NCBI GenBank assembly: GCA_028689775.1
Contig: JAQVCM010000003.1
Span: forward strand, 1-64,000
Length of the DNA: 64,000 nucleotides
Direction of reading: 5' to 3'
From: Crocinitomicaceae bacterium
Lineage (GTDB): Bacteria; Bacteroidota; Bacteroidia; Flavobacteriales_D; Crocinitomicaceae
Shown: piece after piece, positions 32,978-42,835 of the stretch
Position numbering within the stretch: position 1 is the first letter of the stretch
How the letters are laid out: every line of letters begins with the position of its first letter
Translations under genes and position numbers: made by a program
Notes under the pieces: generated by a model
Databases searched by the model: none
Told to the model about the DNA's origin: nothing
The model's input: the letters and a program-made list of their open reading frames with translations, nothing else

Positions 32978-34543
32978 ATGAAACCATCAACCGAATTATT
33001 CAAGCTGATTAAATCATTAAGTAAATCTGAGAAAAGATTTTTCAAACTTTCATCTTCTTTGCAGACGGGAGAGAAAAATTATCTAAAAATATTTGATTGC
33101 ATCGACAAACAACTTATCTACGATGAAGAGGCTTTGAAGAAAGAATTCAAAGGAGAAATTTTTATAAAGCACTTTCCATCTGAAAAAAATCATTTGTATA
33201 AATTGATTTTGAAAAGTTTGAGATCTTTTTACAGCGAGCAATCAGTTAGTAGTTTATTAAAACAAGAAATCAAGAATATTGAAATTCTTTTTAGTAAAGC
33301 ACTTTATAAGGAGTGTGAGAAATTCGTAAGTCGTGCTAAAAAATTAGCTGAACCGTATGAGAAATTTTATTACTGGTACGAGTTGATTTCATGGCAAAAG
33401 AAACTATTGGAAGAAGCTTATGAAGAAGGAGAGTTCTCTACCAACCTGGACGAATTGGTGGAAGAGGAAGAATTGGTGGTTTCAAAACTTCGAAATTTAG
33501 CAGAATATCAAGTAATCTATTCTAAGATTAATCTAATTTTCAGAAGTGGTGGATTTACGAGAAATAATGAAGAACAAAAAATCGTTGAATCCATTGCCAA
33601 TTACCATTTAATAAACGGTAAAAACACTGCTTTATCAACAAGAGCTACTTCAATTTGTTATTATATCAAAGGTTTGTGTGCTGCTACAAATAGAGATTAC
33701 GAAAGTAGTTTCCAGTTTTTCAACCGTACAAAAGAAGTGCTGAATCAAAACCCTCAAATTAAAGAAGATTCTCCACAACGGTATGTGATGACTTTGTTTC
33801 ATTTACTTCGTTGTTACATCGACAGCAAAGATTTTGATAAGGCAACCGATTTAGTGAATGAAATAAGACAATTGTCAACTCAAAAAGGTTTTAATTCGAT
33901 GGATATTGCGGTTCGTATATTTACAAATACGTACAACCAAGAATTACACATGTTGCACGTGAGAGGGGAAATGCAGCAATCGGTTGATTTATTGGAAATC
34001 ATTGATAAAGAGAAAAAAGTCTATGAAGGAAAAATAAGTAAAGAGCAAGAAGTTACTTTTTTGTATAATCAAGCTTATTCTTATTTTGGTGTTGAAAATT
34101 ACAAAAGATCCTTGTCTTTTATCAACGAAGTACTCAACGACAATGAACAAAATTTAAGACAAGATATTTATGGATTTAGTAGGCTGTTGAATTTAATTCT
34201 TCATTATGAATTAGAGAACTACGATTTCTTAGAATATGCGATCAAGTCAACCAATCGGTATTTATCTAAAACGAAACGCAATTACCAAATTGAGTCGGTC
34301 TTTATCAAATACATTAGAAAGGTATCCAAAGTTGCTGATAGTAGTACCAAGTTGAAGATATTCAAAGAGATGGAAGTAGAAGTTGATGCTTTACTCAACA
34401 TTCATCAAGAACGTGTTATTTTAGAGTTTTTCGATGTTTCAGCGTGGATCCACAGTAAAATTCATAAGATCTCATTTGATAAATCCGTTAAAATCTTGCT
34501 GAAGGATGAAAAAAGCAAAAAGTCAACTAAGATTATTTCTTAA
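32978..34543 (+). CDS. Large alpha-helical protein of unknown function (TPR-like)
   Basis: The 521-residue soluble protein has no known catalytic motif. It is almost wholly alpha-helical, with pairs of helices spaced about 34-40 residues apart after residue 200 (for example CYYIKGLCAATNRDYESSFQ and LFHLLRCYIDSKDFDKATDL). That is the look of degenerate TPR repeats. The first 100 residues are Lys-rich with a KSLSKSEKRFFKL opening. Proteins of this type are common in Flavobacteria next to core genes. No signal peptide or membrane segment is evident. Function unknown; a scaffold role is only a guess. Confidence 0.7.
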   Translation: MKPSTELFKLIKSLSKSEKRFFKLSSSLQTGEKNYLKIFDCIDKQLIYDEEALKKEFKGEIFIKHFPSEKNHLYKLILKSLRSFYSEQSVSSLLKQEIKNIEILFSKALYKECEKFVSRAKKLAEPYEKFYYWYELISWQKKLLEEAYEEGEFSTNLDELVEEEELVVSKLRNLAEYQVIYSKINLIFRSGGFTRNNEEQKIVESIANYHLINGKNTALSTRATSICYYIKGLCAATNRDYESSFQFFNRTKEVLNQNPQIKEDSPQRYVMTLFHLLRCYIDSKDFDKATDLVNEIRQLSTQKGFNSMDIAVRIFTNTYNQELHMLHVRGEMQQSVDLLEIIDKEKKVYEGKISKEQEVTFLYNQAYSYFGVENYKRSLSFINEVLNDNEQNLRQDIYGFSRLLNLILHYELENYDFLEYAIKSTNRYLSKTKRNYQIESVFIKYIRKVSKVADSSTKLKIFKEMEVEVDALLNIHQERVILEFFDVSAWIHSKIHKISFDKSVKILLKDEKSKKSTKIIS

Positions 34544-34573
34544 TTGACTTCTTGTTTTCTAAGGTAGATATTT

Positions 34574-36034
34574 TTAGAAATTGACAGAATAGCTCAAGAT
34601 CAATCCGTTTGTGTTTGAATTAATACTTGTCTTACTGACATCAAAAGCGTAATAATTAAAATTCTTAGACTGAATTTTATATGCTAAATCAATGCTATTA
34701 CTTCCTAGTTTTATTCCTCCACCAAATGAAATGGTAGTTCCAGCTTTTGTTCCAGCTGATACATTCGACTCATAAGGTTGTGGGTAATATGCAAATCCTG
34801 CTCGAACATAATATTGTGTTTGTATAACCATTTCTCCTCCAATACGAATGTTTAAAACAGGTTTTAATATTTGACTTGCTTCTTCGTTTTGATATCGATA
34901 TTCATTTGGTTCGGGCGCGTAAACCGGATCGTTGGTAGATTTTAAGTTTGCTTTTGAATAATCAATATATTCTACATCGATGTTTATACTTCCTCTTGTA
35001 CCAAATACATAAGCTAATGATCCAATTACTTTTGCCGGTGTTCTCAACCTGTATTTGTAATCACCAGTTGGAGTTTTTCCAGAAACAACACCATATAAAG
35101 TATCATTTCGAATCATGTTCATATCAGCAGACCAAGCGTCTTTCAAAGAATAATACGTAGGAGTGTGTAAGCTTAAACCCAATCGCAATTGTTGAACAGG
35201 AAGATAAATAATACCAATTTTAAAATTGTTTCCATTTCCTCTAGTTTCTAGATGATAAATGTATTCAAATGAATCAATGGAAGTAATTGGACCGCCATAT
35301 TGACTTTCTTTGTGTGTATAATCTTCCGTATATCTTGCCGCTCTAATTCCCCAGTTGATTCCAAAATACAAGCGATTCAAATAGTTGGTACTGTATGAAA
35401 AGGTGTATTCAGAAACGCCACCTTTGGTAGAGATGATCCGAGTATGATTCATCGTATCTGTTTGACTCAATCTTGGACTATAACTTCCATCAATATTCGC
35501 ATAGATTGCGTTAGTAGTATAGGCCAGCTGAGAGGTGAACGGCGGTAATTCATTAGTAGCATAAAGGTATGCAGAACCTGCAAATACATCTAGAAGCGAA
35601 TTCAACATCCTACCGTTGTACTCGATTCTGTTGGTGAAATTATCAACTCGGTTATAACTAAATCCGATTTGATTGTACAAAAAACCTTTGTTCTTGTGAG
35701 AGACATCATTTGCAATTACAAAACCTACGTTTGATGGTTTAAAAACATTCTTTTTAGACAACGTCGATTGATTTTGAAAATCGCTTGTATTTCGAATGTT
35801 GTTGTAATTAAATCCAATTCCAAACTGAGAAGAAGAATACCTTCCATATCCTGCAGGATTGATTAACGACGAACTAATGTCCGAACCCAAAGCACCAAAA
35901 GAACCTCCCATTGCTTCGAATCGAGCACTACCTTGAAGTTGTAAGTTTGAATATCGCACCAAGTCTATGACGTCTTGACTGAACGAATATCCAGTCATTT
36001 GAAACAAGATGTAAGCGATGAATAATTTCCTCAT
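34574..36034 (-). CDS. OmpP1/FadL-like outer membrane protein
   Basis: The 486 residues start with a signal peptide (MRKLFIAYILFQMTGYSFSQ). The body is a beta-barrel with alternating hydrophobic strands. The region RYSNLQLQGSARFEAMGGSF, followed by GALGSDISSSLINPAGYGRY, is the conserved FadL/OmpP1 N-terminal hatch (Asn-Pro-Ala-Gly). The protein ends with an aromatic strand (LILSYSVNF). It probably carries hydrophobic compounds into the periplasm. The adjacent upstream lipoprotein (36065-37354) and proS are a recurrent Bacteroidota neighbourhood. A TAGCTTTG promoter element is 16 bases upstream. Confidence 0.82.
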   Translation of the reverse strand: MRKLFIAYILFQMTGYSFSQDVIDLVRYSNLQLQGSARFEAMGGSFGALGSDISSSLINPAGYGRYSSSQFGIGFNYNNIRNTSDFQNQSTLSKKNVFKPSNVGFVIANDVSHKNKGFLYNQIGFSYNRVDNFTNRIEYNGRMLNSLLDVFAGSAYLYATNELPPFTSQLAYTTNAIYANIDGSYSPRLSQTDTMNHTRIISTKGGVSEYTFSYSTNYLNRLYFGINWGIRAARYTEDYTHKESQYGGPITSIDSFEYIYHLETRGNGNNFKIGIIYLPVQQLRLGLSLHTPTYYSLKDAWSADMNMIRNDTLYGVVSGKTPTGDYKYRLRTPAKVIGSLAYVFGTRGSINIDVEYIDYSKANLKSTNDPVYAPEPNEYRYQNEEASQILKPVLNIRIGGEMVIQTQYYVRAGFAYYPQPYESNVSAGTKAGTTISFGGGIKLGSNSIDLAYKIQSKNFNYYAFDVSKTSINSNTNGLILSYSVNF

Positions 36035-36050
36035 GTTAAAATATAAAATA

Positions 36051-36058
36051 CAAAGCTA
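36051..36058 (-). promoter_or_regulatory. -7 promoter element (TAGCTTTG) of the FadL-like gene
   Basis: The minus strand reads TAGCTTTG, a full match to TANNTTTG, 16 bases upstream of the ATG at 36034. Confidence 0.5.
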
Positions 36059-36064
36059 ATTAAT

Positions 36065-37354
36065 TTATCTTCCGCCTCCTGGTCTAGATGTTCCGCTACT
36101 TGGTCTAGACGTTGCGCCTGAATTTGAACCGCTACCTCTGTTTACCGGACTTGCACTTGGAGTAGAAGGTCTCGATGGCTGACTCATAGAAGGTGAAACA
36201 CGTTGCGAAGGTTGTGATTGCATTTGATTTCTACTTGGATTCTCTTGTCTAATCGTTCCAGAGCCTGAATTTCGAACCGGAGCAGATTCTCTCTGAATGG
36301 TAGGGTTTGAACGAGACGGTGAGATTGTTGTATTCGGATTCACTCCACGGTTGTTATTACTAGGAGAAACGATTCTGTTTTCATTGCTTGGTGCAACTCG
36401 AACTGGAGTTGAAGAATTGACTTCAGGACGTGTGTTTTCGCGAACATTCTCTCTAACAGGAGAGATGGTAGGCTTCACAGATCCAGATTGAATCGTTTTG
36501 TTGTCTTTAACTTTCGTATCCGTGTTTCGAATGATAATGTTTTCTTTTTCAACCGGTCTTACATTCATTTTTTGATCCTTTCCACTGAAATTCTCAGCGC
36601 CCTCAACTCTTGATAAAGGTGTTTTCGTATTTCCGCTGGTAAATGTTCCTGACTTTAAGGTTCCAGGTGCATTGTTTCTTGTTACGACTCCGCCGCCAGA
36701 AGAACCTCTCGGTCCTCTATAATGCGTACTTGAAGAATTGCTTGAATTTCCCCAGTTTCCACCACCAGTGGAGTTCCCAGAGTGATTTCCGTTGTTATTT
36801 CCGTAATATTGGTATGGGTTGTAATAGCCATAAGGATTGTATCCGTATGGGTTGTAACCATAACCTCCGTAACCATATTCTCCGTATCCGTATGGATTGT
36901 AACCATATCCGTATGGGTTGTATCCATAAGGCGAATATCCGTAACCCATTCCAAATCCAAAACCACTGTTGTATGAAAATCCAAATTGAGGTCTATAACC
37001 TACATAACTCCACCCATATCCTGGAATGTATCTCCAAGGTCTGTGATGAGAGCTATAACCGTAATAAGGTTGATAACCATAATAAGGAGTGTAACCGTAG
37101 GAACTGTATCCGTAATTATGGTATCCAGAATTACCATAATAATTATTAGTAACGTATTGTGTTGTAGAGTTTTCTCGCTCTTTATTGTACTTGTATGCGG
37201 TGTATGATGTTTCGTCGTTCAAAGATTCATCAATTGGAATTTCAACGCCTTTTGAAACATAAACATCGTCATCAATACTGTTGGAAATACTAGCACAAGA
37301 GCCAAGTGTTCCCAATGCAATTCCTGTCGAAAGTAAATAAATAAAATTTTTCAT
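36065..37354 (-). CDS. Tyr/Gly-rich repeat lipoprotein (vitellogenin-II-like annotation)
   Basis: The 429-residue protein begins with a lipoprotein signal with lipobox (TLGSC, Cys near residue 19). A central low-complexity zone (about residues 70-200) repeats YGYNPYGYG-type units built from Tyr, Gly, Asn and Pro. The C-terminal half is Ser/Pro/Asn/Arg-rich with SPSNNNRG and ISPSRSNPT-type segments. No enzyme motif exists. Such proteins, sometimes annotated as vitellogenin II, occur beside the FadL-like gene and proS in Flavobacteria. The Tyr-rich block could self-assemble, but that is speculative. It is probably anchored in the outer membrane. Confidence 0.75.
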   Translation of the reverse strand: MKNFIYLLSTGIALGTLGSCASISNSIDDDVYVSKGVEIPIDESLNDETSYTAYKYNKERENSTTQYVTNNYYGNSGYHNYGYSSYGYTPYYGYQPYYGYSSHHRPWRYIPGYGWSYVGYRPQFGFSYNSGFGFGMGYGYSPYGYNPYGYGYNPYGYGEYGYGGYGYNPYGYNPYGYYNPYQYYGNNNGNHSGNSTGGGNWGNSSNSSSTHYRGPRGSSGGGVVTRNNAPGTLKSGTFTSGNTKTPLSRVEGAENFSGKDQKMNVRPVEKENIIIRNTDTKVKDNKTIQSGSVKPTISPVRENVRENTRPEVNSSTPVRVAPSNENRIVSPSNNNRGVNPNTTISPSRSNPTIQRESAPVRNSGSGTIRQENPSRNQMQSQPSQRVSPSMSQPSRPSTPSASPVNRGSGSNSGATSRPSSGTSRPGGGR

Positions 37355-37399
37355 AGGATGTATATTTAGTAACTATTCTATAAAGATAATCTTTATTTT

Positions 37400-37407
37400 T
37401 ACATTTG
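37400..37407 (+). promoter_or_regulatory. -7 promoter element (TACATTTG) of proS
   Basis: TACATTTG matches TANNTTTG, 46 bases upstream of the proS ATG 37454. Confidence 0.55.
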
Positions 37408-37453
37408 CAGAATCAATTAACGATAATTTATACAATTAAAATCAACATACAAA

Positions 37454-38929
37454 ATGGCAAAGAACGTTACAAGAGAGGAGGATTATTCAAAATGGTACAA
37501 TGATCTCGTTTTTAGAGCTGGTCTAGCTGAAAATTCAGCAGTAAGAGGGTGTATGGTTATCAAGCCATACGGATATGCAATCTGGGAAAAAATGCAAGCT
37601 CAATTGGATAAGCGTTTCAAAGAGACTGGACACCAAAATGCATATTTTCCGCTTTTTGTTCCCAAAAGTATGTTTGAAGCTGAAGAGAAAAATGCGGAAG
37701 GTTTTGCAAAGGAATGTGCTGTAGTAACACATTATCGTTTGAAAACAGATCCAAATGATAAAACAAAACTGATTGTAGATCCTGAAGCTAAACTGGAAGA
37801 GGAACTGATTGTTCGTCCTACGAGTGAAGCAATTATTTGGAGTACATATAAAGGCTGGATTCAGTCTTACCGTGATTTACCAATACTAATAAATCAATGG
37901 GCAAATGTAGTACGTTGGGAGATGAGAACTCGTTTATTCTTACGTACTTCTGAATTTTTATGGCAAGAAGGTCACACGGCACATGCGACAAAAGCAGAAG
38001 CGATTGTGGAGGCTGAAAAAATGTTAGATGTTTATTCTGAATTTGCCGAAGAATTTATGGCGATGCCGGTAATTCGCGGTAAAAAAGGTGAAAGCGAACG
38101 TTTTGCTGGTGCGGAAGAAACCTATTGTATTGAAGCAATGATGCAAGACGGTAGGGCACTTCAAGCAGGTACATCGCACTTTCTTGGACAAAACTTTGCA
38201 AAAGCATTTGATGTGAAATTTGCTGATAAAGAAGGGAAATTAGAACATGTTTGGGCAACATCTTGGGGTGTTTCAACGCGTTTGATGGGTGCTTTGGTGA
38301 TGACGCATTCGGATGATGAAGGATTGGTATTACCTCCAAAATTAGCACCTATCCAAGTTGCAATTATTCCTATTTATAAATCACCTGAAGAATTGACTTT
38401 GGTTTCTGAAGCGGCTTTGGAGTTGACTTCTAAATTGAAAGAATTAGGAATCTCTGTGAAATACGATGACGATGATAACCGTCGTCCAGGATGGAAATTT
38501 GCTGAATACGAAACGAAAGGAGTTCCGGTGCGTGTTGCAATTGGACCAAGAGATTTAGCAGAAGGAAAAGTAGAATTGGTTCGCCGGGATACCAAAGAGA
38601 AGTCAATTGTTGATCTAGCAGGAGTAGAGCATACAATTGCTCAATTGATGGAGGATATTCAAAACAACCTGTTTGAGCGTGCATTGAAATTTAAAAATGA
38701 TCGCATTCAAAAAGTAGATACGTATACTGAATTTAAAGAAAAACTAGAGAAAGAAGGAGGTTTTTACTTGGTTCACTGGGATGGTACAATTGAAACAGAA
38801 GCATTGATAAAAGCAGAAACGCAAGCAACAATTCGTTGTATTCCTTTAGATTCTCCTGAAGAAGATGGTGTTTGTATGGTTACTGGAAAACCTTCTAAGT
38901 TTAGGGTAGTTCTTGCGAAAGCATATTAA
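37454..38929 (+). CDS. proS: Prolyl-tRNA synthetase, archaeal/eukaryotic type
   Basis: The 491 residues lack the inserted editing domain of the bacterial long form, which identifies the shorter archaeal/eukaryote-like ProS. Class II motif 2 is [15 protein letters not shown] (residues about 159-173), preceded by [15 protein letters not shown]. Motif 3 ([12 protein letters not shown]) is near residue 277. The anticodon-binding domain follows ([11 protein letters not shown]), and a C-terminal zinc-binding-like domain is present. It charges tRNA-Pro. The next gene starts 15 bases later and is likely co-transcribed. Confidence 0.95.
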   Translation: MAKNVTREEDYSKWYNDLVFRAGLAENSAVRGCMVIKPYGYAIWEKMQAQLDKRFKETGHQNAYFPLFVPKSMFEAEEKNAEGFAKECAVVTHYRLKTDPNDKTKLIVDPEAKLEEELIVRPTSEAIIWSTYKGWIQSYRDLPILINQWANVVRWEMRTRLFLRTSEFLWQEGHTAHATKAEAIVEAEKMLDVYSEFAEEFMAMPVIRGKKGESERFAGAEETYCIEAMMQDGRALQAGTSHFLGQNFAKAFDVKFADKEGKLEHVWATSWGVSTRLMGALVMTHSDDEGLVLPPKLAPIQVAIIPIYKSPEELTLVSEAALELTSKLKELGISVKYDDDDNRRPGWKFAEYETKGVPVRVAIGPRDLAEGKVELVRRDTKEKSIVDLAGVEHTIAQLMEDIQNNLFERALKFKNDRIQKVDTYTEFKEKLEKEGGFYLVHWDGTIETEALIKAETQATIRCIPLDSPEEDGVCMVTGKPSKFRVVLAKAY

Positions 38930-38944
38930 TTCCAAGTTTACAGC

Positions 38945-39646
38945 ATGGCCAAAAAGAAAAAAAAGGATCAAGATCCAAGAGAGGTTATTTTGAATTTACT
39001 GACATCCAAGTCGGCATTAAAACAAGATATCATTGAAGATACTGAAAAAATATTCAATTCACTTAAAAAGGTTTTGCAAGAAGAAGTATCTGCTTTAAAA
39101 GAGAAAATTACGGATCCACGTATTCGAATGCAATACGACGATAAGAACCGATTTGAAGCGCAGGTGTTTGTAGGAAGTGATGCTTTGTTGTTTCACATGC
39201 ACAATAACATTTTCTTGTTGCCAGAAGGACATCCTTTTTGGGAAGAGAAATACTTGAAGGACAATCCTAGTCGAGGTTATTTTGGAATCATCTACATCTA
39301 TAACTTTTTAGCGCAATCCTTAATTCAAAGTAGATCTCATGATTTAGGATACTTAATTGGAAGAATATTTGTGAATTCTGAAGGACATTTTTTCATGGAA
39401 GGGAAAGGTCCTTTGGGAACATCTTTTAAAGATATTGGAGAAGAATGTCTCTGCGATGAAATTCTTCGAGACGTTATCTTAACTTCTTTTGCATACGCTC
39501 TTAATTTTGATTTACTAACTCCTCCATACGAAATTGTCGCACAAATTAATGTACAACAAGCTATTGCGATTTCTGATAGTCTAAGTATGCAAACGGGGAA
39601 ACGTCTAGGATTTAAGTTTGAATCTGAAAAAGGTGACTTTTTCTAA
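38945..39646 (+). CDS. Conserved-looking hypothetical protein downstream of proS
   Basis: I do not recognise a named family. The 233 residues begin with a Lys-rich stretch (AKKKKKDQDP), then a helix with KSLNKV-like heptads. A mixed alpha/beta body follows (LLFHMHNNIFLLPEGHPFWE, then SRGYFGIIYIYNFLAQSLIQ). No membrane segment, signal peptide or catalytic motif is apparent. It starts 15 bases after proS, so it is likely co-transcribed. It may be a Bacteroidota-specific cytosolic protein. Confidence 0.7.
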   Translation: MAKKKKKDQDPREVILNLLTSKSALKQDIIEDTEKIFNSLKKVLQEEVSALKEKITDPRIRMQYDDKNRFEAQVFVGSDALLFHMHNNIFLLPEGHPFWEEKYLKDNPSRGYFGIIYIYNFLAQSLIQSRSHDLGYLIGRIFVNSEGHFFMEGKGPLGTSFKDIGEECLCDEILRDVILTSFAYALNFDLLTPPYEIVAQINVQQAIAISDSLSMQTGKRLGFKFESEKGDFF

Positions 39647-39686
39647 AAAAAGATTGCAAATGTGTTGCTAATACAAAATAAACATC

Positions 39687-39694
39687 TATATTTG
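39687..39694 (+). promoter_or_regulatory. Promoter of the tRNA-Glu pair (TTG-N19-TATATTTG)
   Basis: TATATTTG at 39687-39694 is preceded by TTG at 39665-39667, with exactly 19 bases between. This is the best -33/-7 match in the window. It lies 31 bases before the first tRNA. Confidence 0.75.
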
Positions 39695-39724
39695 CACTCG
39701 AAAATCAATCAGATGATTTGATTT

Positions 39725-39796
39725 GGCCCATTCGTCTAGTGGTTAGGACGCCAGGTTTTCATCCTGGAAACAGGAGTCCGATTCTCCTATGGGCTG
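39725..39796 (+). tRNA. tRNA-Glu (anticodon TTC), first copy
   Basis: Seventy-two bases fold into a standard cloverleaf. The acceptor arm GGCCCAT pairs with ATGGGCT (a G-U at the first pair). The anticodon stem CCAGG pairs with CCTGG around loop TTTTCAT, giving anticodon TTC. A TPsiC arm (AGGAG, CTCCT) closes the molecule. The CCA end is not encoded. Confidence 0.97.
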
Positions 39797-39827
39797 CAAA
39801 AGAAGAAAACGTTCTTTTATTTTTAAT

Positions 39828-39899
39828 GGCCCATTCGTCTAGTGGTTAGGACGCCAGGTTTTCATCCTGGAAACAGGAGTCCGATTCTCCTATGGGCTG
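39828..39899 (+). tRNA. tRNA-Glu (anticodon TTC), second copy
   Basis: This copy is base-for-base identical to the tRNA at 39725-39796 and lies 31 bases after it. The two are surely co-transcribed from the promoter at 39687. The duplication probably serves dosage. Confidence 0.97.
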
Positions 39900-39943
39900 C
39901 AATTACATTCAGTAAATTACTTTATATTTAACACAAAAAAATC

Positions 39944-40195
39944 ATGGCGAATCATAAGTCAGCAAAAAAAAGAATCAGATCAAGCGAAGCTAAAAATCTT
40001 CGTAACAAATACCAGCATAAAACAACACGTAATGCGATTAGAAAAATGAGAGCAATGACTGAGAAAACTGAAGCTGAAGCTTTGTTTCCTAAGATTTCTC
40101 AAATGATTGATAAATTAGCTAAAAGAAACATCATTCACGATAATAAAGCAGGAAACCTTAAGTCTGGTTTAGCGATGCTTATTGCGAAAATGTAA
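39944..40195 (+). CDS. rpsT: 30S ribosomal protein S20
   Basis: This 83-residue, Lys/Arg-rich, three-helix protein matches S20 throughout: [20 protein letters not shown] at the start, then [14 protein letters not shown] and the C-terminal [16 protein letters not shown]20 binds 16S rRNA early in 30S assembly. A strong terminator lies 18 bases after the stop. It sits 44 bases after the tRNA pair and may share its transcript. Confidence 0.96.
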   Translation: MANHKSAKKRIRSSEAKNLRNKYQHKTTRNAIRKMRAMTEKTEAEALFPKISQMIDKLAKRNIIHDNKAGNLKSGLAMLIAKM

Positions 40196-40213
40196 TTTTA
40201 TTAAGAATATTTG

Positions 40214-40240
40214 AAGGGGGTTTTTAACCCCCTTTTTTTT
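40214..40240 (+). terminator. Terminator after rpsT
   Basis: The stem AAGGGGGTT with AACCCCCTT closes a 3-base loop and is followed by a run of eight T. An in-frame upstream start of the next gene at 40211 would lie inside it, supporting the later start. Confidence 0.92.
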
Positions 40241-40285
40241 GCTTTATACTATTCCATTTCCTATTTTTACACTTTTAGAATTAAC

Positions 40286-42031
40286 GTGTCAAAATTCATT
40301 GCCTTCATTCTGGTTTTATTGCCACTGACAAATTATGCGCAGTACAACTTGTTATTTCTAGAAACCGATACCCTTAAAATTTCTCACCGCTCAGGAGGTA
40401 TAGCAATCGATTCACTCGATACCTATTATGCCGGTGATTTTTCACTTACGCCAGGAGGAGCGTGGAATAATCCATTTGGAAAAAATAGTACTGATTATTT
40501 ATCCGTTTTCAGTCACCTGCAAAAACCATTACTACTTCCTAAAACCATAAAAAGTCATTTTGCTGCATTACCACATTTAGGATTTGTCTATTCTTTTGGA
40601 TCCAAAGGTTTACAATACGTGCACGCAGATTATCAACAGTCGTTTCGTAAAAATATAAACCTGAATATTCATTTTGATAAAAATGCATACGGGAACATCA
40701 AAGGAATGATGCGGAATACTGGTTTTGATAATCAATCTTTTCAAGTTCTGCTTGATCATCGAAGTGAAAAGTATGAAGGTCTATTGTATTTCAATTACAT
40801 CAAATCCAAGAGGCAATTAAGTGGCGGAATTACTTCTGACACTTTAATTGATACCTTTGGTTTGGAATTCGTTCCTGTTCGTAAAGAATATGCTAATTCT
40901 GAGCAGAAAAGTTTTGAATTAGGAACTCAACATGCAGTTAATTTTAACAAAGACACCTTAGTTCGTCACGGAATAATTTATAAAAATCGATGGTCAATCG
41001 AGAACAGAGAATTTTTTGAACAAGGCGCAATGGCTGGAATGTATCAGAACATTTACATCGATTCTAATGCTACCAGAGATCAATATCAGATTGCCAAAAT
41101 AAATAATGCAGGTGGATATTTTTTAAAAACGAATTTCTTACAAGTCGAAGCATTGATTCAGCATTCATTTTGGGATTATCAAAATTTAGGAACGCATCGA
41201 GATACTTCTGAAATTGAATTTCAAGGAAATGTTGGAATTCGATTTTCAAACTTTTCAGTGCAAAACGAAATGAAGTTGAATTTAGCTGGCGCTCACGGAG
41301 AATGGAGTGAGAGCTTAAAAGCAGAATTCAAACAAGTCAATTGGAAACACATGTTGCACTTTGAAAGCAATTCAAAATTACCAACTGTTTTCCAACGAAG
41401 TTATTTCGCCAACAACCAGTCTTGGAATTTGACAAATTTGAAAACTGCGCAACAAACTGGTTTGAAATATGAAGTTGCTAATTTTTCTAAATGGAAATTA
41501 GCTGGTCAATTCGGATGGAAGAACATGAAGAATACCTATTTCTTCATGAATGATACGTGGCGCAACGATACGCTTACTAATATCAATCTTTTTACAGCAA
41601 TTGTTGGAGCGGATTTAAAATGGCGCGCATTTCATTTGCAGCCTCGCGTTACGTATTCTATGGCGCCAGAATCGTTCGATTTTATTCCGCAATATGACTT
41701 GCGTGCTAAATTATTTTACAATCAAAAACTTTTCAAAGCAAAACGATTGGATTTTATCATTGGCGTAGATGTTCGTTACCAAGCCGGATATCGATTGTTG
41801 GATTATCAAAGTAATATCGATTTGTTTGTCCTTCCAAATCAACAACTAACGCACCAACCAGTTTTGGAATTGAGTTTCTTTACTGGTTTTAAAATTGATG
41901 TTTTCCGATTCTATTTCAAAGTTGAAAACTTGGATTATTTTTGGAATTCAAAAACCAATCTTCAACAAATTGGCTTTCCCACAAATCCGAGCGTTATTCG
42001 ACTTGGTTTGACATGGGATTTTTTCAATTGA
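40286..42031 (+). CDS. Putative outer membrane porin
   Basis: The 581-residue protein has a signal peptide from a GTG start (MSKFIAFILVLLPLTNYAQ). The body is rich in amphipathic beta-strands with alternating aromatic residues and short turns. It ends in an aromatic strand (RLGLTWDFF), as outer membrane barrels do. This general form matches the large Bacteroidota putative porin family, often found near rpsT. The substrate is unknown. The GTG at 40286 is chosen because the upstream frame runs through the rpsT terminator. Confidence 0.75.
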   Translation: MSKFIAFILVLLPLTNYAQYNLLFLETDTLKISHRSGGIAIDSLDTYYAGDFSLTPGGAWNNPFGKNSTDYLSVFSHLQKPLLLPKTIKSHFAALPHLGFVYSFGSKGLQYVHADYQQSFRKNINLNIHFDKNAYGNIKGMMRNTGFDNQSFQVLLDHRSEKYEGLLYFNYIKSKRQLSGGITSDTLIDTFGLEFVPVRKEYANSEQKSFELGTQHAVNFNKDTLVRHGIIYKNRWSIENREFFEQGAMAGMYQNIYIDSNATRDQYQIAKINNAGGYFLKTNFLQVEALIQHSFWDYQNLGTHRDTSEIEFQGNVGIRFSNFSVQNEMKLNLAGAHGEWSESLKAEFKQVNWKHMLHFESNSKLPTVFQRSYFANNQSWNLTNLKTAQQTGLKYEVANFSKWKLAGQFGWKNMKNTYFFMNDTWRNDTLTNINLFTAIVGADLKWRAFHLQPRVTYSMAPESFDFIPQYDLRAKLFYNQKLFKAKRLDFIIGVDVRYQAGYRLLDYQSNIDLFVLPNQQLTHQPVLELSFFTGFKIDVFRFYFKVENLDYFWNSKTNLQQIGFPTNPSVIRLGLTWDFFN

Positions 42032-42094
42032 TGTTCTGCTTGAAATAAAAAAACAATTGATTACCTTTTTACCGTTTACTATCAGTTTCTAAAT

Positions 42095-42802
42095 CTACCA
42101 ATATTTTATTTTTCTGATGCTGGTTGAAATCAATACTTTGTTTTCGTCATACACTTTTTTTTCAATCCAGTTTTGATGTTCATCACGTTGATATTCTGAA
42201 GATTGTCTGTGAGTGATTTTGTTGTTTCCGTCTTTTTCGATTAGTTCGACTAAATCATTATTGAGGTTATAGGTGTAAAACGTTTGACTTGTCATTTTTC
42301 CATCAGCTGTATAGTTACGATGAATTGAAACTAAATTGTTTTTATATGCTAGTTTCCACGAACGAATCTTTTTTCCATTTTTATCTAATTCATTTCCGCT
42401 ATCAGGCAATTTTGAATTTCCTTCATATTGATATTTTATGGTTCTTTCGCCGTTTAAGCTGCTAACAATCGTTTTCTCAATTTGATTCTGATCGTTTATG
42501 ATAAAATCACGATTGGAGATTTCTTTTCCATTTGAATCGAAAGTTTTTAACTGGCGAATGATGCCATTTTTGTACGTGTATTCTTTCTTTTCAATCAATT
42601 TATTCGCGCTATAATCCTCCATTTCCAAAAGATAACCATCCACATTTAAGGAATAAATTGTCTTCATTTCGAAATCGGAATGAGTTGTAGTTTCTTCTAC
42701 TTGTTTTACTTTTCCTTTGAGATTGTAATCGTTGTTGCATTTTAATTCTTGACCTTGACAAGAAGAAAATAGTATTAGAAATAGGGCTAGAAAAAAAGGC
42801 AT
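42095..42802 (-). CDS. Hypothetical lipoprotein with YD-like repeats
   Basis: The 235-residue protein has a lipoprotein signal (MPFFLALFLILFSSCQG, lipobox FSSC). The remainder repeats short beta-hairpin units such as YTYKNGIIRQLKTFDSNGKE and YTYNLNNDLVELIEKDGNNK. These resemble RHS/YD or MORN-like units. There is no enzyme motif. It is probably tethered in the periplasm or at the surface. No clear promoter element was found. Function unknown. Confidence 0.7.
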   Translation of the reverse strand: MPFFLALFLILFSSCQGQELKCNNDYNLKGKVKQVEETTTHSDFEMKTIYSLNVDGYLLEMEDYSANKLIEKKEYTYKNGIIRQLKTFDSNGKEISNRDFIINDQNQIEKTIVSSLNGERTIKYQYEGNSKLPDSGNELDKNGKKIRSWKLAYKNNLVSIHRNYTADGKMTSQTFYTYNLNNDLVELIEKDGNNKITHRQSSEYQRDEHQNWIEKKVYDENKVLISTSIRKIKYW

Positions 42803-42835
42803 GTTCTCCTCTATAAAGTTAGTTGTGGATGTACT

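Noticed and set aside
36643..37207. Plus-strand frames opposite the Tyr/Gly-rich lipoprotein gene
   Set aside because: They are by-products of the repeated codons and give repetitive Ile/Val/Arg sequences without a start signal or motif.
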